Numbered from the stretch's first letter, positions 42,203 to 53,257 are shown. The stretch is 64,000 nt of DNA from Phytophthora sp. 'mugwort' (GCA_033558025.1 JAUCEF010000011.1:372001-436000), one strand, 5' to 3'. Notes: generated by a model not told the origin, from the letters alone. Program-made: numbers and translations.

Positions 42203-43882
42203 TCAAATCGTGTGAACTGGTGGTTTATCTGTCGACACAATAACGCGAATGTGGTATTTGTTGTCGCAGTCTGGAGGCAGAACCACTTGTGTTAGTTCCA
42301 TAGACACTTGTGCTGAAGTGCCCGCGTCACCTTCATGATTTTTCGCGCAAACAGAAGTTGTCGGGTGGGGTGGTGGTGCTGCATTTGCCGAAAAAGAGAG
42401 GAACGAGTGCGAGGCGGTTGAGACTGTGGCGGGTGCGGGACTGTTTGGAGTAGAACGCACCGATGGGGCTACTTCCTTCTGCTTTTCCAGTAAATCTGGT
42501 GGTGGACTTGCAGCCACAACACTCGTTGCTGGGGAAGACCTGAGACTGTTAGCTCGGGACTGCACCCTAGATGGTGGTCGACGCGGAGGCGATTCACCAT
42601 ACTCTGCAACTCCCAGGTCGAAGCTGTTGTCATTCTCCTCCGATTCTCCATCATGAGTATTTTCGGTATTCTGCAACAAACTTCGTGCTGCCGACTTGGC
42701 CTTCTTTCCAATACGAATTGCAAGGCCACTATGCTTGTTTTGCGCTGAGCCAGCGCCGGTCCTCTTTTTACCGTAGAGCTTACTTGGGTATTTTGCGTTG
42801 TCGGAATGGCTTCTTGAATCGTTCTGGTGTAGTCGATTTGAAGTTTGCATCACTCCAACGCGCTTCCTACGAGCCGTTGTCAACAGCGGGCGTGGGCTCT
42901 TGTGCTTCTCCTCGGTATCATCAGCGTCAGGAGCAGCCCCGCTCTTGGCTCCGGCTTTCGTATTAGATGTGGGTTTGATGTTCACTTTGGGCTTCGCAGT
43001 GGATTTGACATTCTCCCTTCGCTTGACTTCTCGAGAATCTGTAAACGATCGAGACTTGTCATTTGGTGGCCTTGCTCCCCATTGGTTGCTTATACCAATT
43101 TCCATGTCTTCCTCCTCACGCTCGTCATCAGTGTCCTTCTCTGAAGGAGACGACGACGATGAAGGTCCCTCGTCCTCCTCTTCAGCATCATCGTCTTCAT
43201 CCTCATCCTCATCAAATTCGCCTCGTGTATCTCCGTCGGTCCACTCCTCCTCCTCCTCGACAATACGAATACTATCCACTGCAGCGCCAGTATTTTCGTT
43301 GCTTGTGTCGTCGTCACTCGAGTCGGAGAATAACGCGATGGGATTATGTGCCGAGCAGCCCACCTTGTTCTCGACCGACCGCCGCCGTTCTCGCTTGTCC
43401 TCCCGCCTGGGTCTCTGCGTGCTGTCGTTGTCGTTACCTCCACTATTTAAGTCGACCGTCGCCTGGCTGGTTCTGGCGCTGCTGCTGCTGCGTGCTCGTC
43501 GCTTACCACGTCCCAGTCCATTCACCGTATACAACGGCACCGTCTCCTCCCCAAAGATTTTCATCTGGCGTGCGTATGCAACGAGCTCCGCCTCACCCAA
43601 GAAGTAGTCGACACCCTGTTTATGCTCCTTGTTCCTTGGGTTCTTGCCTGGCTTGATGTAGTAGTGGTCATAGCTCAGGGATGGCCCAGGTCGGAAAGTC
43701 CAGCCGAGTTCGGAGAAATGTAGCTTGACGTCTCGGAAGTTGTACACGCCATAGGACAGCTCTTGGGCGAGCAAAGCAGAGAGATATAGAGAGATAATCA
43801 TCAGCAAAATTGTTGCATCAGGGGAGAACGCTACGGAGGAACTCGACTCACCATGGCGCTTGCGGCGCTCCTCTGGGTCCAT
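42203..43882 (-). CDS. Acidic nuclear-type protein with an oomycete GW/YF repeat domain
   Basis: A tiny first exon (43882-43852) and a long second exon (43761-42203) join across a 90-bp intron with a GTGAGT donor, giving 529 residues. Residues 12-75 (VKLHFSELGWTFRPGPSLSY; YYIKPGK; GVDYFLGEAELVAYARQM) match a short domain seen many times in oomycete proteins, with the pattern GW...Y..PG...GVDYF...EL..Y. The middle is strongly acidic (a run of Glu/Asp at about 190-240), and the rest is Ser/Pro/Lys-rich and likely disordered, with basic clusters that could target the nucleus. Function unknown; a chromatin or DNA-related role is only a guess. Without splicing the frame is also open, so the intron rests on its consensus ends. 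Confidence 0.72.
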   Translation of the reverse strand: MDPEERRKRHGESSSSVAFSPDATILLMIISLYLSALLAQELSYGVYNFRDVKLHFSELGWTFRPGPSLSYDHYYIKPGKNPRNKEHKQGVDYFLGEAELVAYARQMKIFGEETVPLYTVNGLGRGKRRARSSSSARTSQATVDLNSGGNDNDSTQRPRREDKRERRRSVENKVGCSAHNPIALFSDSSDDDTSNENTGAAVDSIRIVEEEEEWTDGDTRGEFDEDEDEDDDAEEEDEGPSSSSSPSEKDTDDEREEEDMEIGISNQWGARPPNDKSRSFTDSREVKRRENVKSTAKPKVNIKPTSNTKAGAKSGAAPDADDTEEKHKSPRPLLTTARRKRVGVMQTSNRLHQNDSRSHSDNAKYPSKLYGKKRTGAGSAQNKHSGLAIRIGKKAKSAARSLLQNTENTHDGESEENDNSFDLGVAEYGESPPRRPPSRVQSRANSLRSSPATSVVAASPPPDLLEKQKEVAPSVRSTPNSPAPATVSTASHSFLSFSANAAPPPHPTTSVCAKNHEGDAGTSAQVSMELTQVVLPPDCDNKYHIRVIVSTDKPPVHTI

Positions 43883-44350
43883 ACTCTGCTGCTGATGATG
43901 ACTGGGTCAAACAAGGATAACACAGAATTGGGCCACAGTACCGTACATTCCGACTTCAGTGCGACACGAGTTGTGATTTTACTGAGATAGGATTAATTCC
44001 GTTTGTCCAACATGAAAAGATGGTTACCGGTATACCGATGATATAATACTCAAGTTGGAGACGAATCCTTGAATAACACACCAAAAATTAGGGGCGACAT
44101 ATAACACACAGAAAACATAAAGGCAAACTAAGGCGAGCGGGTGTGAGTAGCCAAAGCCCCCCCCCCCCCCGCGAAGCAGGGCCGCACGTCGTACTCACCC
44201 GAAAGTACAACCTTATTATCGCGAGCGAAGCGAACCGCCAGCAAGCGAAGCGCGGCTGGACCAGTTATGCAATCTCCCAGCAAAGGTATGCCCTCCCATA
44301 CAGAATCAAATGTTAGTGATCGGAATATCTGTTTGCTGTGTGCTATTATG
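43883..44350. other. Intergenic, with a poly-C run and a lone ACCGGTATACCG
   Basis: No gene. A run of 14 C lies at about 44157-44170. TACCGGTATACCGATG at about 44025 repeats the motif found at 35.4-35.6 kb. Confidence 0.5.
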
Positions 44351-44475
44351 AGCTTTTCTCAGAACTCGTACCTGATTACCACAGATTTCCCAAAACTAGT
44401 ACCATTCCCAAAAGTAGTACAATTAATAGTACCAGTTCAATTTGGAGTTCATTACACGAAGTTGGGTAGCTAAAA
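44351..44475 (+). repeat. MULE left terminal inverted repeat
   Basis: It is the inverse of about 51350-51450 with few mismatches, apart from a 31-bp insertion. Confidence 0.75.
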
Positions 44476-44816
44476 CGATGGAATCAGCAGTCGACTAGCG
44501 CATTGAATCAGGAGGGAGGTTTACCCTGACAACCCTCCTACCTACCTAGGAGGGGGTACCCTGACAACCCTCCTACCGCGCGCACCGACAACGCAGAATA
44601 CCTGGCCCCACCTACAACCCACACGCCCACGCTTGAGTGCGCACACACGCGCTCCATAGACTTCTTGCATCGAGTGAATATTTATATGAAAGAACGTGTA
44701 TTATGCAGTTAGATGATGGTCAACTGAGTAGGAAAGCCAGTGACAAGCGAGCAGAGCCCTCAGAGGTTTCGTCAATTTGGTGTGTGGGTCCTTGATCATC
44801 GACAATGCATGACAAG

Positions 44817-45156
44817 TATTGAGTTGCCGGGTTTCGGTACTGTGTACCAGTAACCGGTTAACCCGAACCGGTCCAACACGATCCGGCGATGTTACGGTAC
44901 GTTGTTTACGCAACCGATGATTAGACGAGTAGGATGATTGGACAAGTGCGGAGTGCTGGTGATTGGATGAACCAAATGATTGGATGCAGGGCTGCATATC
45001 TATGTGGTAGACTAGGTAGTGTAAGCTCCGATAAATCAATCACTTTCGAATCTTCCTTTTTCAGCTCAAGTGGTCTTCACTCCGGTCCCCGCACCCAAGT
45101 GCAGAACTCCCTCCGCTCAACCCAAGCCTCGCTTCAAGACCTCAACACCTTTATCA
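44817..45156 (+). repeat. Copia-1 5' LTR
   Basis: Paired with 49056-49392. Shared blocks include GGTTTCGGTACTGTGTACCA and GATAAATCAATCA. Confidence 0.88.
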
Positions 45157-45171
45157 GGTTATGAGCCCAAG
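45157..45171 (+). promoter_or_regulatory. Copia-1 primer-binding site
   Basis: GGTTATGAGCCCAAG directly follows the LTR. It resembles the internal initiator-tRNA site used by many Copia elements (GGTTATGAGCCC). It overlaps the first ATG of gag (45161). Confidence 0.6.
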
Positions 45172-46051
45172 TACCATGTCCTCTGCCCAAGACGTCTCGA
45201 CCAAGGTCTCCATCGACAGGTTCAACGGAGACAACTACGCGACGTGGAACCGCTACATGCGTGGCGTGTTCCTGACCAAGTCGACGTGGCATGTGGTGAA
45301 TCGGGAGACGACGCCAAGCTTCACGGACTCCCGGGCCAAGGACGAGTATGTCAAGTCGAGCAACATCGCTTTCGGATTGATGTTGCTCCACATGGACGCC
45401 GACTACCATCATGTGGTCGATGACTGCGAGGAAGCCTGGGTCGCATGGACGCGCTTGAAGACGCTGTACGGTGGATCGCAGAAGGCTGGTCGCATCTACC
45501 TGAAGCGACAGCTCTTCAGCATGGAGATGTCGGAAGGCGGCAATGTGTTGCATCATTGCAATGATGTCCTGAACATCAGCGCCAAGCTCAGTAGCATCGG
45601 CGCCAAGATGGAGGACGAGGACGTGGCGATCTGCTTGCTGCGCAGTCTCCCCAAGAGCTACGAGAGCGTCGTGCTGAACTTGGAGATGAGCAATGCAGAG
45701 CTGCGGTCGCAAGACGTTGTGAAGGTGCTCACGAACGAGCACATCAAGCGACAAGGCGAGGAGACGGCGACGGTGAAGACTGAGAACGCGGCCAAGCCGT
45801 TCAAAACCGACCGTGAGCCTCGCCAATGCACGTACTGCGGAAAAGTGGGGCACGTCATTGACAAGTGCTGGACCAAGCAGAAGGACGAGAACCAAGGGCC
45901 AAGACGCGGCGGCAACGGCCGTGGACGCGGGGCCAACAACATCCAGTGGAGAAACGACAGCGACGGCTACGACAACGACTACGATCGAGTGGCGTTCGCG
46001 GTTTCCCTGGAATGTGGAGTTTCGACGGACAAGAATGTGTCCGAGATGTAG
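45161..46051 (+). CDS. Copia-1 gag
   Basis: An intact frame of 296 codons starts at 45161 or, more likely, at the Met at 45176, because the first ATG lies in the primer site. It shows [20 protein letters not shown] and [13 protein letters not shown], typical of UBN2/gag of Copia elements, and a zinc knuckle [14 protein letters not shown] at about 45832-45873. It ends with a TAG at 46049-46051. The protease motif [10 protein letters not shown] follows in the same frame directly after this stop. Readthrough of one stop, or a point mutation, would separate Gag from Pol. Confidence 0.9.
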   Translation: MSPSTMSSAQDVSTKVSIDRFNGDNYATWNRYMRGVFLTKSTWHVVNRETTPSFTDSRAKDEYVKSSNIAFGLMLLHMDADYHHVVDDCEEAWVAWTRLKTLYGGSQKAGRIYLKRQLFSMEMSEGGNVLHHCNDVLNISAKLSSIGAKMEDEDVAICLLRSLPKSYESVVLNLEMSNAELRSQDVVKVLTNEHIKRQGEETATVKTENAAKPFKTDREPRQCTYCGKVGHVIDKCWTKQKDENQGPRRGGNGRGRGANNIQWRNDSDGYDNDYDRVAFAVSLECGVSTDKNVSEM

Positions 46052-49000
46052 GCGGTCGACAGCGGTGCCACGCACCATATTTGCAACGACAAATCCAAGT
46101 TCGCCAATTTACCGAGCGAAATGAAGGCGAACTTTCGGTGGCCGACGGCAACAAGGCGGCGATCAAGGGTGTGGGGACCATCGTGGAAAGAGTGGTCTTG
46201 CCCAACGGCGACGAGCGCGAGATCAAGAACGCGCTTTACGTGCCAAATATAAGCAAGAATCTGCTTTCGGTGCCGCGGATAAACAAGCATGGCAAGTTCC
46301 AAGTGATATTTGACGGCACTGAGATGCACGTTTCGCGCAAGGACTCGAATCAAGTGGTGACGACGGCAGATCTCGTGGATGGACTCTACTGGCTTCGCAC
46401 ACCTCAGCGATCGGCAAATGCGGCGACAAGTGGAAGGACGGTCGATTTGCATACGCGTATGGGTCACGCTCCAGTCGAGGTTTTTTTTTTGCAAGATGGT
46501 CGACACCAAGATGATCAAGGACGCGAAAGCACCTTCCAAGTCGAGTGGACCAAGCATATGTCGCGGATGTCAGCAAGGGAAGATGGTCCAAAAACCGTTC
46601 CCATGCAACCGCGACAAGCGTCACTACGACGTATTTGAGCTACTCCACTTCGACATCTGCGGCCCCATGGAACAAGAGTCACTGGGTGGCAGCAAATATT
46701 TGCTGCTCATAGTGGACGAAGCCAGCGGATGCATGAAGGGTTTCTGTCTGCGTGCCAAGTCGGAAAGTGAAGAGTGCATCAAGACGTACATCATGAAGGT
46801 GCAGACGCAGTTCGGCAAGAAGGTCAAGTTTGTGCGGCACGACGGAGCTCGTGAGTTTTCGACCAACTCGCTCAAGGATTTCAACGAAGATGAAGGCATC
46901 GAGCAGCAAACAACGGTTCCGTACGCGCACCAGACCAACGGCACGGCAGAGCGTGCCATCCGAACTATCGTCACGATCGGCCGCAGCATGCTGCATCACG
47001 CCAAGCTGGCAAGTGTTCCTGGGCTGAGGCGGCGATGACGGCCACCAATGTGAAGAACCGCCTACCGTCACCCAAGATCGAGCACAAAACTCCGTTCGAG
47101 ATCGTCTACAACTCCAAGCCGAGTGTGAAGCACATGCGTGTTTTCGGCTGTCGAACGTACATCCTGACTCCGAAGGAAAAGCGACTCAAGTGGGATCCCA
47201 AGGCTCGCGCCGGATTGTTTCTGGGTTACGAAGAAGTGTTCAAGGCGTATCGACTTTATGACATCGAGGCGGGGCAGGTGGTCATCAGTCGCGATGTCAA
47301 CTTCGATGAATCGACCTTTGGACTTCCACCGCCGATTTCTGATGAAGGCGTCGACGACCTGGACTTCGACTCGCTCGACATCGACGATGATGGTCCGCGC
47401 CAGACGGAGTACAAACAGGCAGGGAAGCGTAAGAGCCGCCCGAGTGACGAAGATGAAGCTACCAGAAGACCGCGCGCTGTGCGTCATCGACCTGGACTGG
47501 AAGAAGCAAGCGCACCGAACGACTCCCCTTCGCACCGAACAGACGCAGACGAAGAAGAGAAGTCTGGAGATCAAGATGAAGAATCGACTCCATCTGTGTT
47601 TTGGCGTGCAAGTTCCAACGCGGTCGAAGCAGCTGTGGACTTATCGGAGCCGTCGACATTCCAAGAAGCGGTCAACGGACCTGATCAAGTGCATTGGCAC
47701 AAGGCTGTTCGCGCGGAGCTCAAGTCGATGCGACTTCGTGGTGTGTTTCGTGCTGCCAAGTTGCCCAGCGGACAACGCGCCATCGGTACCAAGTGGGTGT
47801 TCAACATTAAGCGCAAAGCCGACGGATCAATCGAGAAGTACAAGGCGCGCCTCGTGGCCAAGGGTTTCAAGCAGAAGTACGGCATCGACTACACGGAGAC
47901 GTCCTCGCCCGTGATGAAGTACGTGACGCTGCGCATGGTGATCACAATTGCCAAGTATTTCGACTGGCCTCTGGACCAACTCGACGTGGTAACGGCATTT
48001 CTGTACGGCGTCATGAAGGAAGTCGTGTACTGCGTGGTTCCTGAAGGGACCACGCAGTACACGACTTCCTGGACGATGATTTCGACTGCTTGGAATTGGT
48101 GAAGGCGATCTACGGTCTCAAGTAAGCTTCGCGCGTATGGAACGAGACCTTCGACGAATTCGTGTGTTCTATCGGTTTTCAAGTTCAGCCTTCGACCCGT
48201 GCCTCTACATCAAGATTGTCGATGGCCACTGTGTGCTCGTGCTGGTCTACGTGGACGATGTGTTGGTCACCGGAAGTTCACCCGAGCTGATCTCACGCAC
48301 GAAGAACGACCTCAAGACACGCTTCGAAATGACTGACAGTGGCAAGTGTGTGTTCGTCCTTGGAATCGAGCTGGTGGACGGCCCGGACGGCAGCGTGACG
48401 ATGTGCCAGCGGCGTTATGTGGATGATATCCTGAAGCGTTTCGGTATGGACGAGTGCAAGGCTGTGGTGAGTCCGGTAGACATGAGCACTCGACTGGTTC
48501 CAAGTGACGCAGCGACCAAGATGAACGCTCCGTTTCGCGAAGCTGTCGATGCCCTCATGCACTTGATGACTGCTACTCGCCCGGATATCGCGTACGCAGT
48601 GGGCTATGTATCGCGCTTCATGGAGAACCCCCAAGAGGAATACTGGTTGCGGTCAAGCGCATCTTTCGCTATCTGCAAGGCACCAAGACGCATGGAATCT
48701 GTTTTAAGCCAGGCAACAAGATCGACTTTCGTGGGTATTCGGATGTGGACTGGGCTGGCGAACTCGCGGACCGCAAGTCGACTTCCGGCTATGCGTTCAT
48801 TTTGATGGGTGCGTCAGTCAGTTGGGGAAGCAAGAAACAGTCAAGTGTGTCGCTATCCACGAGCGAAGCGGAATACATCGCGCTCAGTCTGGCGGTCCAA
48901 GAAGGCAAGTGGATTCATCGCCTGCTATGCGAGATTTTGGCGGCTGCCAACGAGACTGGACCCGAGCTCAAGATCCGCGAAGACAACCAGTCGTGCATCA

Positions 49001-49110
49001 AGATGACCAAGAACCCAGTGAACCATGGCCGCGCCAAGCATATCGACATCAAGTATATTGAGGGTTGCCGGGTTTCGGTACTGTGTACCAGTAACCGCCC
49101 GAACCGGTCC
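46052..49110 (+). pseudogene. Copia-1 pol, disrupted
   Basis: Protease ([12 protein letters not shown]) starts straight after gag. Integrase is seen as [27 protein letters not shown]..., VDEASGCMKGF, VRHDGAREF and HQTNGTAERAIRT; its frame shifts at a T9 run (46482-46490) and again near 47035. Reverse transcriptase runs through TKWVFNIKRKADGSIEKYKA, LVAKGFKQKYGIDY and, after a break at 48020-48125, LVYVDDVLVTG at about 48244. RNase H has DRKSTSGYAF and SLSTSEAEYIAL and runs into the 3' LTR. At least five lesions are present, including an inverted repeat in the reverse transcriptase. Confidence 0.88.
48017..48070. repeat. Perfect 22-bp inverted repeat in Copia-1 reverse transcriptase
   Basis: AGGAAGTCGTGTACTGCGTG plus GT (48017-48038) is repeated exactly inverted at 48049-48070 around a 10-base loop. 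The left arm encodes the normal KEVVYCVV; the right arm replaces what should follow. Confidence 0.9.
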
Positions 49111-49392
49111 AACACGATCCCGCGATGTTTACGGTAAGTTGTTTACGCAACCGATGATTAGACCGGTAGGATGATTGGACGAGGACAGAGTGCTGGTGAT
49201 TGGACGCACCAAATGATTGGATGCAGGGCTACATATCTATGTGGTAGACTAGGTAGTGTAAGCTCCGATAAATCAATCATTTTCGAATCTTCCTTCTTCA
49301 GCTCAATGTTCTGCACTCCGGTCCTCGCACCAAGTGCAGAACTCCCTTCGCTCCGTCCAAGCTTCGCTTATCAAGATCCATACCTTCTATCA
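49056..49392 (+). repeat. Copia-1 3' LTR
   Basis: Paired with the 5' LTR; it overlaps the end of RNase H coding sequence. Confidence 0.88.
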
Positions 49393-51349
49393 ACAAGGTG
49401 TCATTTAAAGCCACGACATGTGGTTGCAGGTCTGTGTTGGCTTCTTCGGCCTCATTAGCGTGGCGCTTGCACGTAGTTCGGTTGTGGTCCGTACCACTGC
49501 AAGGTCGGCACGTATACGTAGTTTTTGGCTCCCCCCCCCCGTTGCTGGCGATTCGTCTGATGATTCGTCTCCCCACCTGCCTGTAATACGGAGATGGCTT
49601 GACGTGGTCGCTTGTGCGCAGCAAGCCCTTGACCGGAGCCTCGATACCCTTCCCCACGAACGCATTAGCGAACGCGCTAACCAGATAAATTGGGTGGAAA
49701 GCGCGGGCGTAAAGCTCTGGCTGTTTGCATGATTGCAATGCAGCGACCATATGACGGCATGCGATTCTTACCTGGCCGTAAGTAGGGCTCGAACATGAAG
49801 GGCCCGTGATGTCAACACGTCGGAGGTTTAGAGAGTCACCACGCGAAACAAAGTACACCATATCTGTGGATCGACGAGTACTGTACTCGCCAACGCGCTC
49901 ACACTCTTTCTCCCAAAGTTTATTTGCATACGGTGTCAGTGTCTTTCCTTAAGCAAGCCATAGTGTAGCGAGTTTGTCACGCTCGCTTTGCCGGTCCATT
50001 TCCACCATAGTACACTTAAGAAAGGCTTCAAAAGGAGCAGACTGGCGGATACCATGCTCTATGATGGCGCTGTTGTCGCTCTCGACAAAGTTCGATGACC
50101 ACCACGCAAAAAGAGGACGAGCCATCAAAGGTACGCGGGCGTCTCCGCCTTGACCAGTCGCGTACCCGGTCATATTTGCGTGTACTGTCCAGCTCACTGG
50201 GTTTATGTTAGACAGGTACCCACGACTGAAGTACCGAACTTGACTCGAAGGCCTGTATCTTCTAGATAGAAATTCGAAAAGCTCGACATCCAAACTTGAA
50301 GTGATGCTTCAGGTTGTGAAGTAGATGTACCATGCAATATTTAAGCTCAAGACGAACCACTCTGTTCATACAGACGCCCGACCGCACTTATAGTTTTACC
50401 TCTATCGCAGAACACGGCTTGCTCTTGAGTGTTTAAACCAGCGGTTGCACTGTGCTTGAAACACCAGAGAATATTTGCTTCATTTTCGATGTTTGCAAGG
50501 GCGATGGCGAGCGTCACATTGCGCCCAATTCCATCCCGCTCGATCACGGACAAGACCACACCATTGTACCTAGGGTGCTTGATGTGTGTTCCATCAAAGC
50601 CAAGAACCGGGATCAGATACTGTTGACTCTCCAGATTCACATCTAAAGCAAGAAATCCACGTAGGAACTGCTGATGTTGATCAACCTCGAGTTTGGCAGC
50701 GGTTCCTGGATTTTTGTCTGTAGCTCGCAAACAAAGCCAGTAGGTATGCAAATGACTCCCCCCACTCGCCAACCTGTGTTTCGACAACGGCATCCTTTGC
50801 CCTGTAGAGTTTTGGCTTGCATTCTTGCAGATTGATGCCGTCGTGTTTCTGCATGTTTCTGCACGATAGACGCGAGCGCCTTTCGCTTCATCGAGCGGTC
50901 ATTACGCACGGTAGTCTTGAAGGTAGGAAGAGCTTCGATTTGCCGTTGGCTGGCTTTTGCGATAGACATGCAAAAATCTGTGTGCTGGTCGTGAAGGGAT
51001 GAAACGTACATGTGATACGTTCCATCTTGTCCTGTCCGCCGTGTCACTGATACCTTCCATGAGCATATTTCACTGGTGCATAAGTACGTGTTCCGACCGC
51101 TGCCTTTGCCTACTTGCACTTTTTGTTGTTGTTGTTGAAGGCGTAGTCCTGTAAGAACTGGGTTGCTTTGTGCCCAGTTGGAAATAGCATTCCTAGCTGA
51201 AGCTCCGATGCGCCATGCAGACTCTTGAGGTCTAGCAGGACACGCGACATTTCCACCAAAGTTTTGTCATCCTGGTGATTATCTGTTTGTGTCGAAGCCT
51301 CCATACCCAGGCGTGGAGCTGTAGTTTCTATAAATATGAGTGGTTCTGG

Positions 51350-51450
51350 GCTGTTTCAGCTACCCAACTTTGTGTAATGAACTCCAAATTGAACTGGTAC
51401 TATTAATAGTACTCCTTTTGGGAATGGTACTAGTTCTGAGAAAAGCTTAT
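51350..51450 (-). repeat. MULE right terminal inverted repeat
   Basis: It is the inverse of the left repeat; it starts about 45 bp upstream of the transposase ATG. Confidence 0.75.
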
Positions 51451-52773
51451 GTTTTTAATGCGTTCTCGTCAAATGGGTCAGCACTTTTTATCCCTACACA
51501 GATACAAAAAGGCTCCTGATATAACTGGCTGCATTTTGTATTATGATAATATGTATGTATACGTTTATAGAGGTAAGTAACAGGTTATACAGTGAATGCC
51601 TCAATAGCGACAACCTGATGTACAAACAGTAATGCAGGTACATCCATCATTACGTGTTCTGTCTCGTCACACATATCTATGAATATACTGGTTTAACGAA
51701 GAATAAAACTCATGTCCGTCTTGGCTATCAACGTTGAATGCAGCCAGCAGTGCTCGATGGGTTTGCACAGGCAGCTCGTTCCATGACTCAACGCACCACT
51801 GAATGGACTTAAGAGTACCAACCTTATAGGGGTTTTCGACGCCTTCGTCAGCGGCGTCTAAAGCGTATTCCATTTTCCGCCGTAGAACATCACGCATGAT
51901 ACAGTAGATAATTCCCTGGGCAAGCGGCTGCAGCTTGGACGTGGTGTTTGGTGGGAGCTTTTCGACGCGCACAGTAGTGGTAGAGACGCCATCAACGTTA
52001 TGGGAGGATGCGTTATCCACAAGGATGAGTATGTTGCGGCCTTGCACTCGCATCAACGCAGCAACATCACGAAGCCAGCCATGGAACGTGTCCGACGTCA
52101 TCCACGCTTTGTTGGCCGACGCGCACAGGGCATCCACAGGCTTCTTGTTTAACCAGCGAGGTTTGTAAGCCTTGCCAATGAAAAGCAGAGGCATCTTGTC
52201 GGTTCCGGTAACGTTTGTACACACCGCTAAGGTAAGACGAGATTTGTCTTGCTTTAGTGACGGGGCCTCGTTAATGCAGAGCGACCGCTCGGGACGTTGT
52301 TGTAGAAGAAATTTGTATCGTCCATGTTATATACGTCCGTGTATGAATACGATCGGATGATATTGCGCAAATTTTGAAGCTCGGGTTCGGAACGAATATA
52401 AATCCACTTCTCCGTCCTCGCCGTATGAACGCTGCCATCGAATTCCATGGCGATTTTGAAGGCGACAAAGCCAAGACCTCCCCAGGCGCGGCCACAATGC
52501 TGGAGGCACATTCAATCGTTGTAGTACCCATTTCGCTCGAGTAATAATCATGCTACCAGAGAGAGCGAGCTGCATGATCTCGCACCCAGTCACGAACTCA
52601 ACTACACTCTGGTCGAGGTAAAGCTGGAAGCGTGGACGAGGCTTTCGACGCACAAGGCAATCCGCTGTAAGACGACGGAGCCTGTCTTTTGACCGCAGCA
52701 CACGGCCAATCAGCTGCCTCGAAGGCTTCTTCACTAGACGAAACTTTGCTTGGACCCATGCCCGTAACTCGTT

Positions 52774-53242
52774 TGCAATGGGGCGTGTTCCTGATGGATG
52801 GCCCATGACCAGTTGGTGTGACCACACACTATGGGACGCCCAAACACTAGGTCCGACCGTATCTAGGACAGAAGACGCACCACTAAGTACAGGTCGCACT
52901 TAGACGATAGACACAGTTAGGTACGAATCGTACCTAGGTGAGAGATACCTTTAGGTACGAATCGCACTTAGGAAGGAGACATGGCTTGAGAACCACCCAT
53001 TGAGAAACCAGTGACTTAGGGGATGCATTAATTAGGCAGTTTACAGTAAGTAGGAACATAGGAGCATGTTAATAAAGTCTCAGTTAAATCTAACCTAGAA
53101 GTTCGCAAGTCGTGGGAACCCTGTCCCACGGACTATAAGAAAGCCAGGCTTCCTCGTGCGATAAGAAGGCAGAGACGCAGGGCGTCTGTCTCGGTTAGAA
53201 ACTACGCTTCCTCAGGCCAGGGTGCGTGTGACCCCCGTCACA
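52774..53242 (+). repeat. Gypsy-2 5' LTR
   Basis: It starts TGCAATGGGGCG (TGTAATGGGGCG in the 3' copy) and ends CCCCGTCACA. It shares long blocks with 58880-59346, such as GGTCCGACCGTATCTAGGAC. About a dozen differences are visible. Confidence 0.9.
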
Positions 53243-53244
53243 CC

Positions 53245-53257
53245 TGGTAGTACTTGT
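53245..53257 (+). promoter_or_regulatory. Gypsy-2 candidate primer-binding site
   Basis: TGGTAGTACTTG starts two bases after the LTR and resembles the Gypsy-1 site. Confidence 0.5.

Larger units (their letters stand above)
44817..49392 (+). mobile_element. Copia-1: Ty1/Copia retrotransposon inserted in the MULE
   Basis: The element is 4576 bp with LTRs at 44817-45156 and 49056-49392, each starting TATTGAG and ending TATCA. ACAAG stands directly before (44812-44816) and directly after (49393-49397), an exact 5-bp target duplication. Gag, protease, integrase, reverse transcriptase and RNase H follow in Copia order. The LTRs differ by several substitutions and small indels (for example an extra TTAA block near 44857), so this insertion is older than Gypsy-1. 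Confidence 0.93.
44720..51304 (-). pseudogene. MULE transposase, frame-shifted and split by Copia-1
   Basis: The ATG at 51304 starts a region with LGMLFPTGHKATQFLQDYAF. The next frames show SEICSWKVSVTRR, LHDQHTDFC and, at about 50600, VLGFDGTHIKHPRYNGVVLS with the MULE catalytic Asp, followed by LANIENEANILWCF. The C-terminal part (50293-49949) has FAWWSSNFVESDNSA. A SWIM-type C-x-H (RIACRHMVAAL) and a knuckle CRPCSGTDHNRTTC follow at about 49.75-49.48 kb. Copia-1 interrupts the gene at 49393. Left of it the frame resumes as ALNDTLSC... and ends with TGA at 44722-44720. Several frame shifts exist, so it cannot be autonomous. Confidence 0.82.
44351..51450 (-). mobile_element. MULE (Mutator-like) DNA transposon, split by Copia-1
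   Basis: Inverted repeats of roughly 95-125 bp bound the element: the left copy (about 44351-44475) contains GTACCATTCCCAAAAG and GTACCAGTTCAATTTGGAGT, and the right copy (about 51350-51450) has the same in reverse. The left copy has a 31-bp insertion relative to the right one. Between them lies a MULE transposase on the minus strand and a Copia element inserted into its 3' part. No clear 9-bp target duplication could be matched, so the outermost ends may be a few bases off. Confidence 0.8.

Noticed and set aside
42426..43656. Long plus-strand frames rich in Ser, His and Arg opposite the acidic gene
   Set aside because: They mirror the Glu/Asp- and Ser-rich codons of the minus-strand gene, a known artefact of acidic runs.
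44480..44600. Repeated CTGACAACCCTCCTACC units as a possible CRISPR-like or satellite array
   Set aside because: Only two copies occur and the genome is eukaryotic; it is a small local duplication within MULE end sequence.
45134..46078. 314-codon minus-strand frame opposite Copia-1 gag
   Set aside because: It is a shadow of gag, which has the zinc knuckle and conserved blocks on the plus strand. It lies over gag, not between pol and the LTR, so it is not comparable to the antisense frames of the Gypsy elements.
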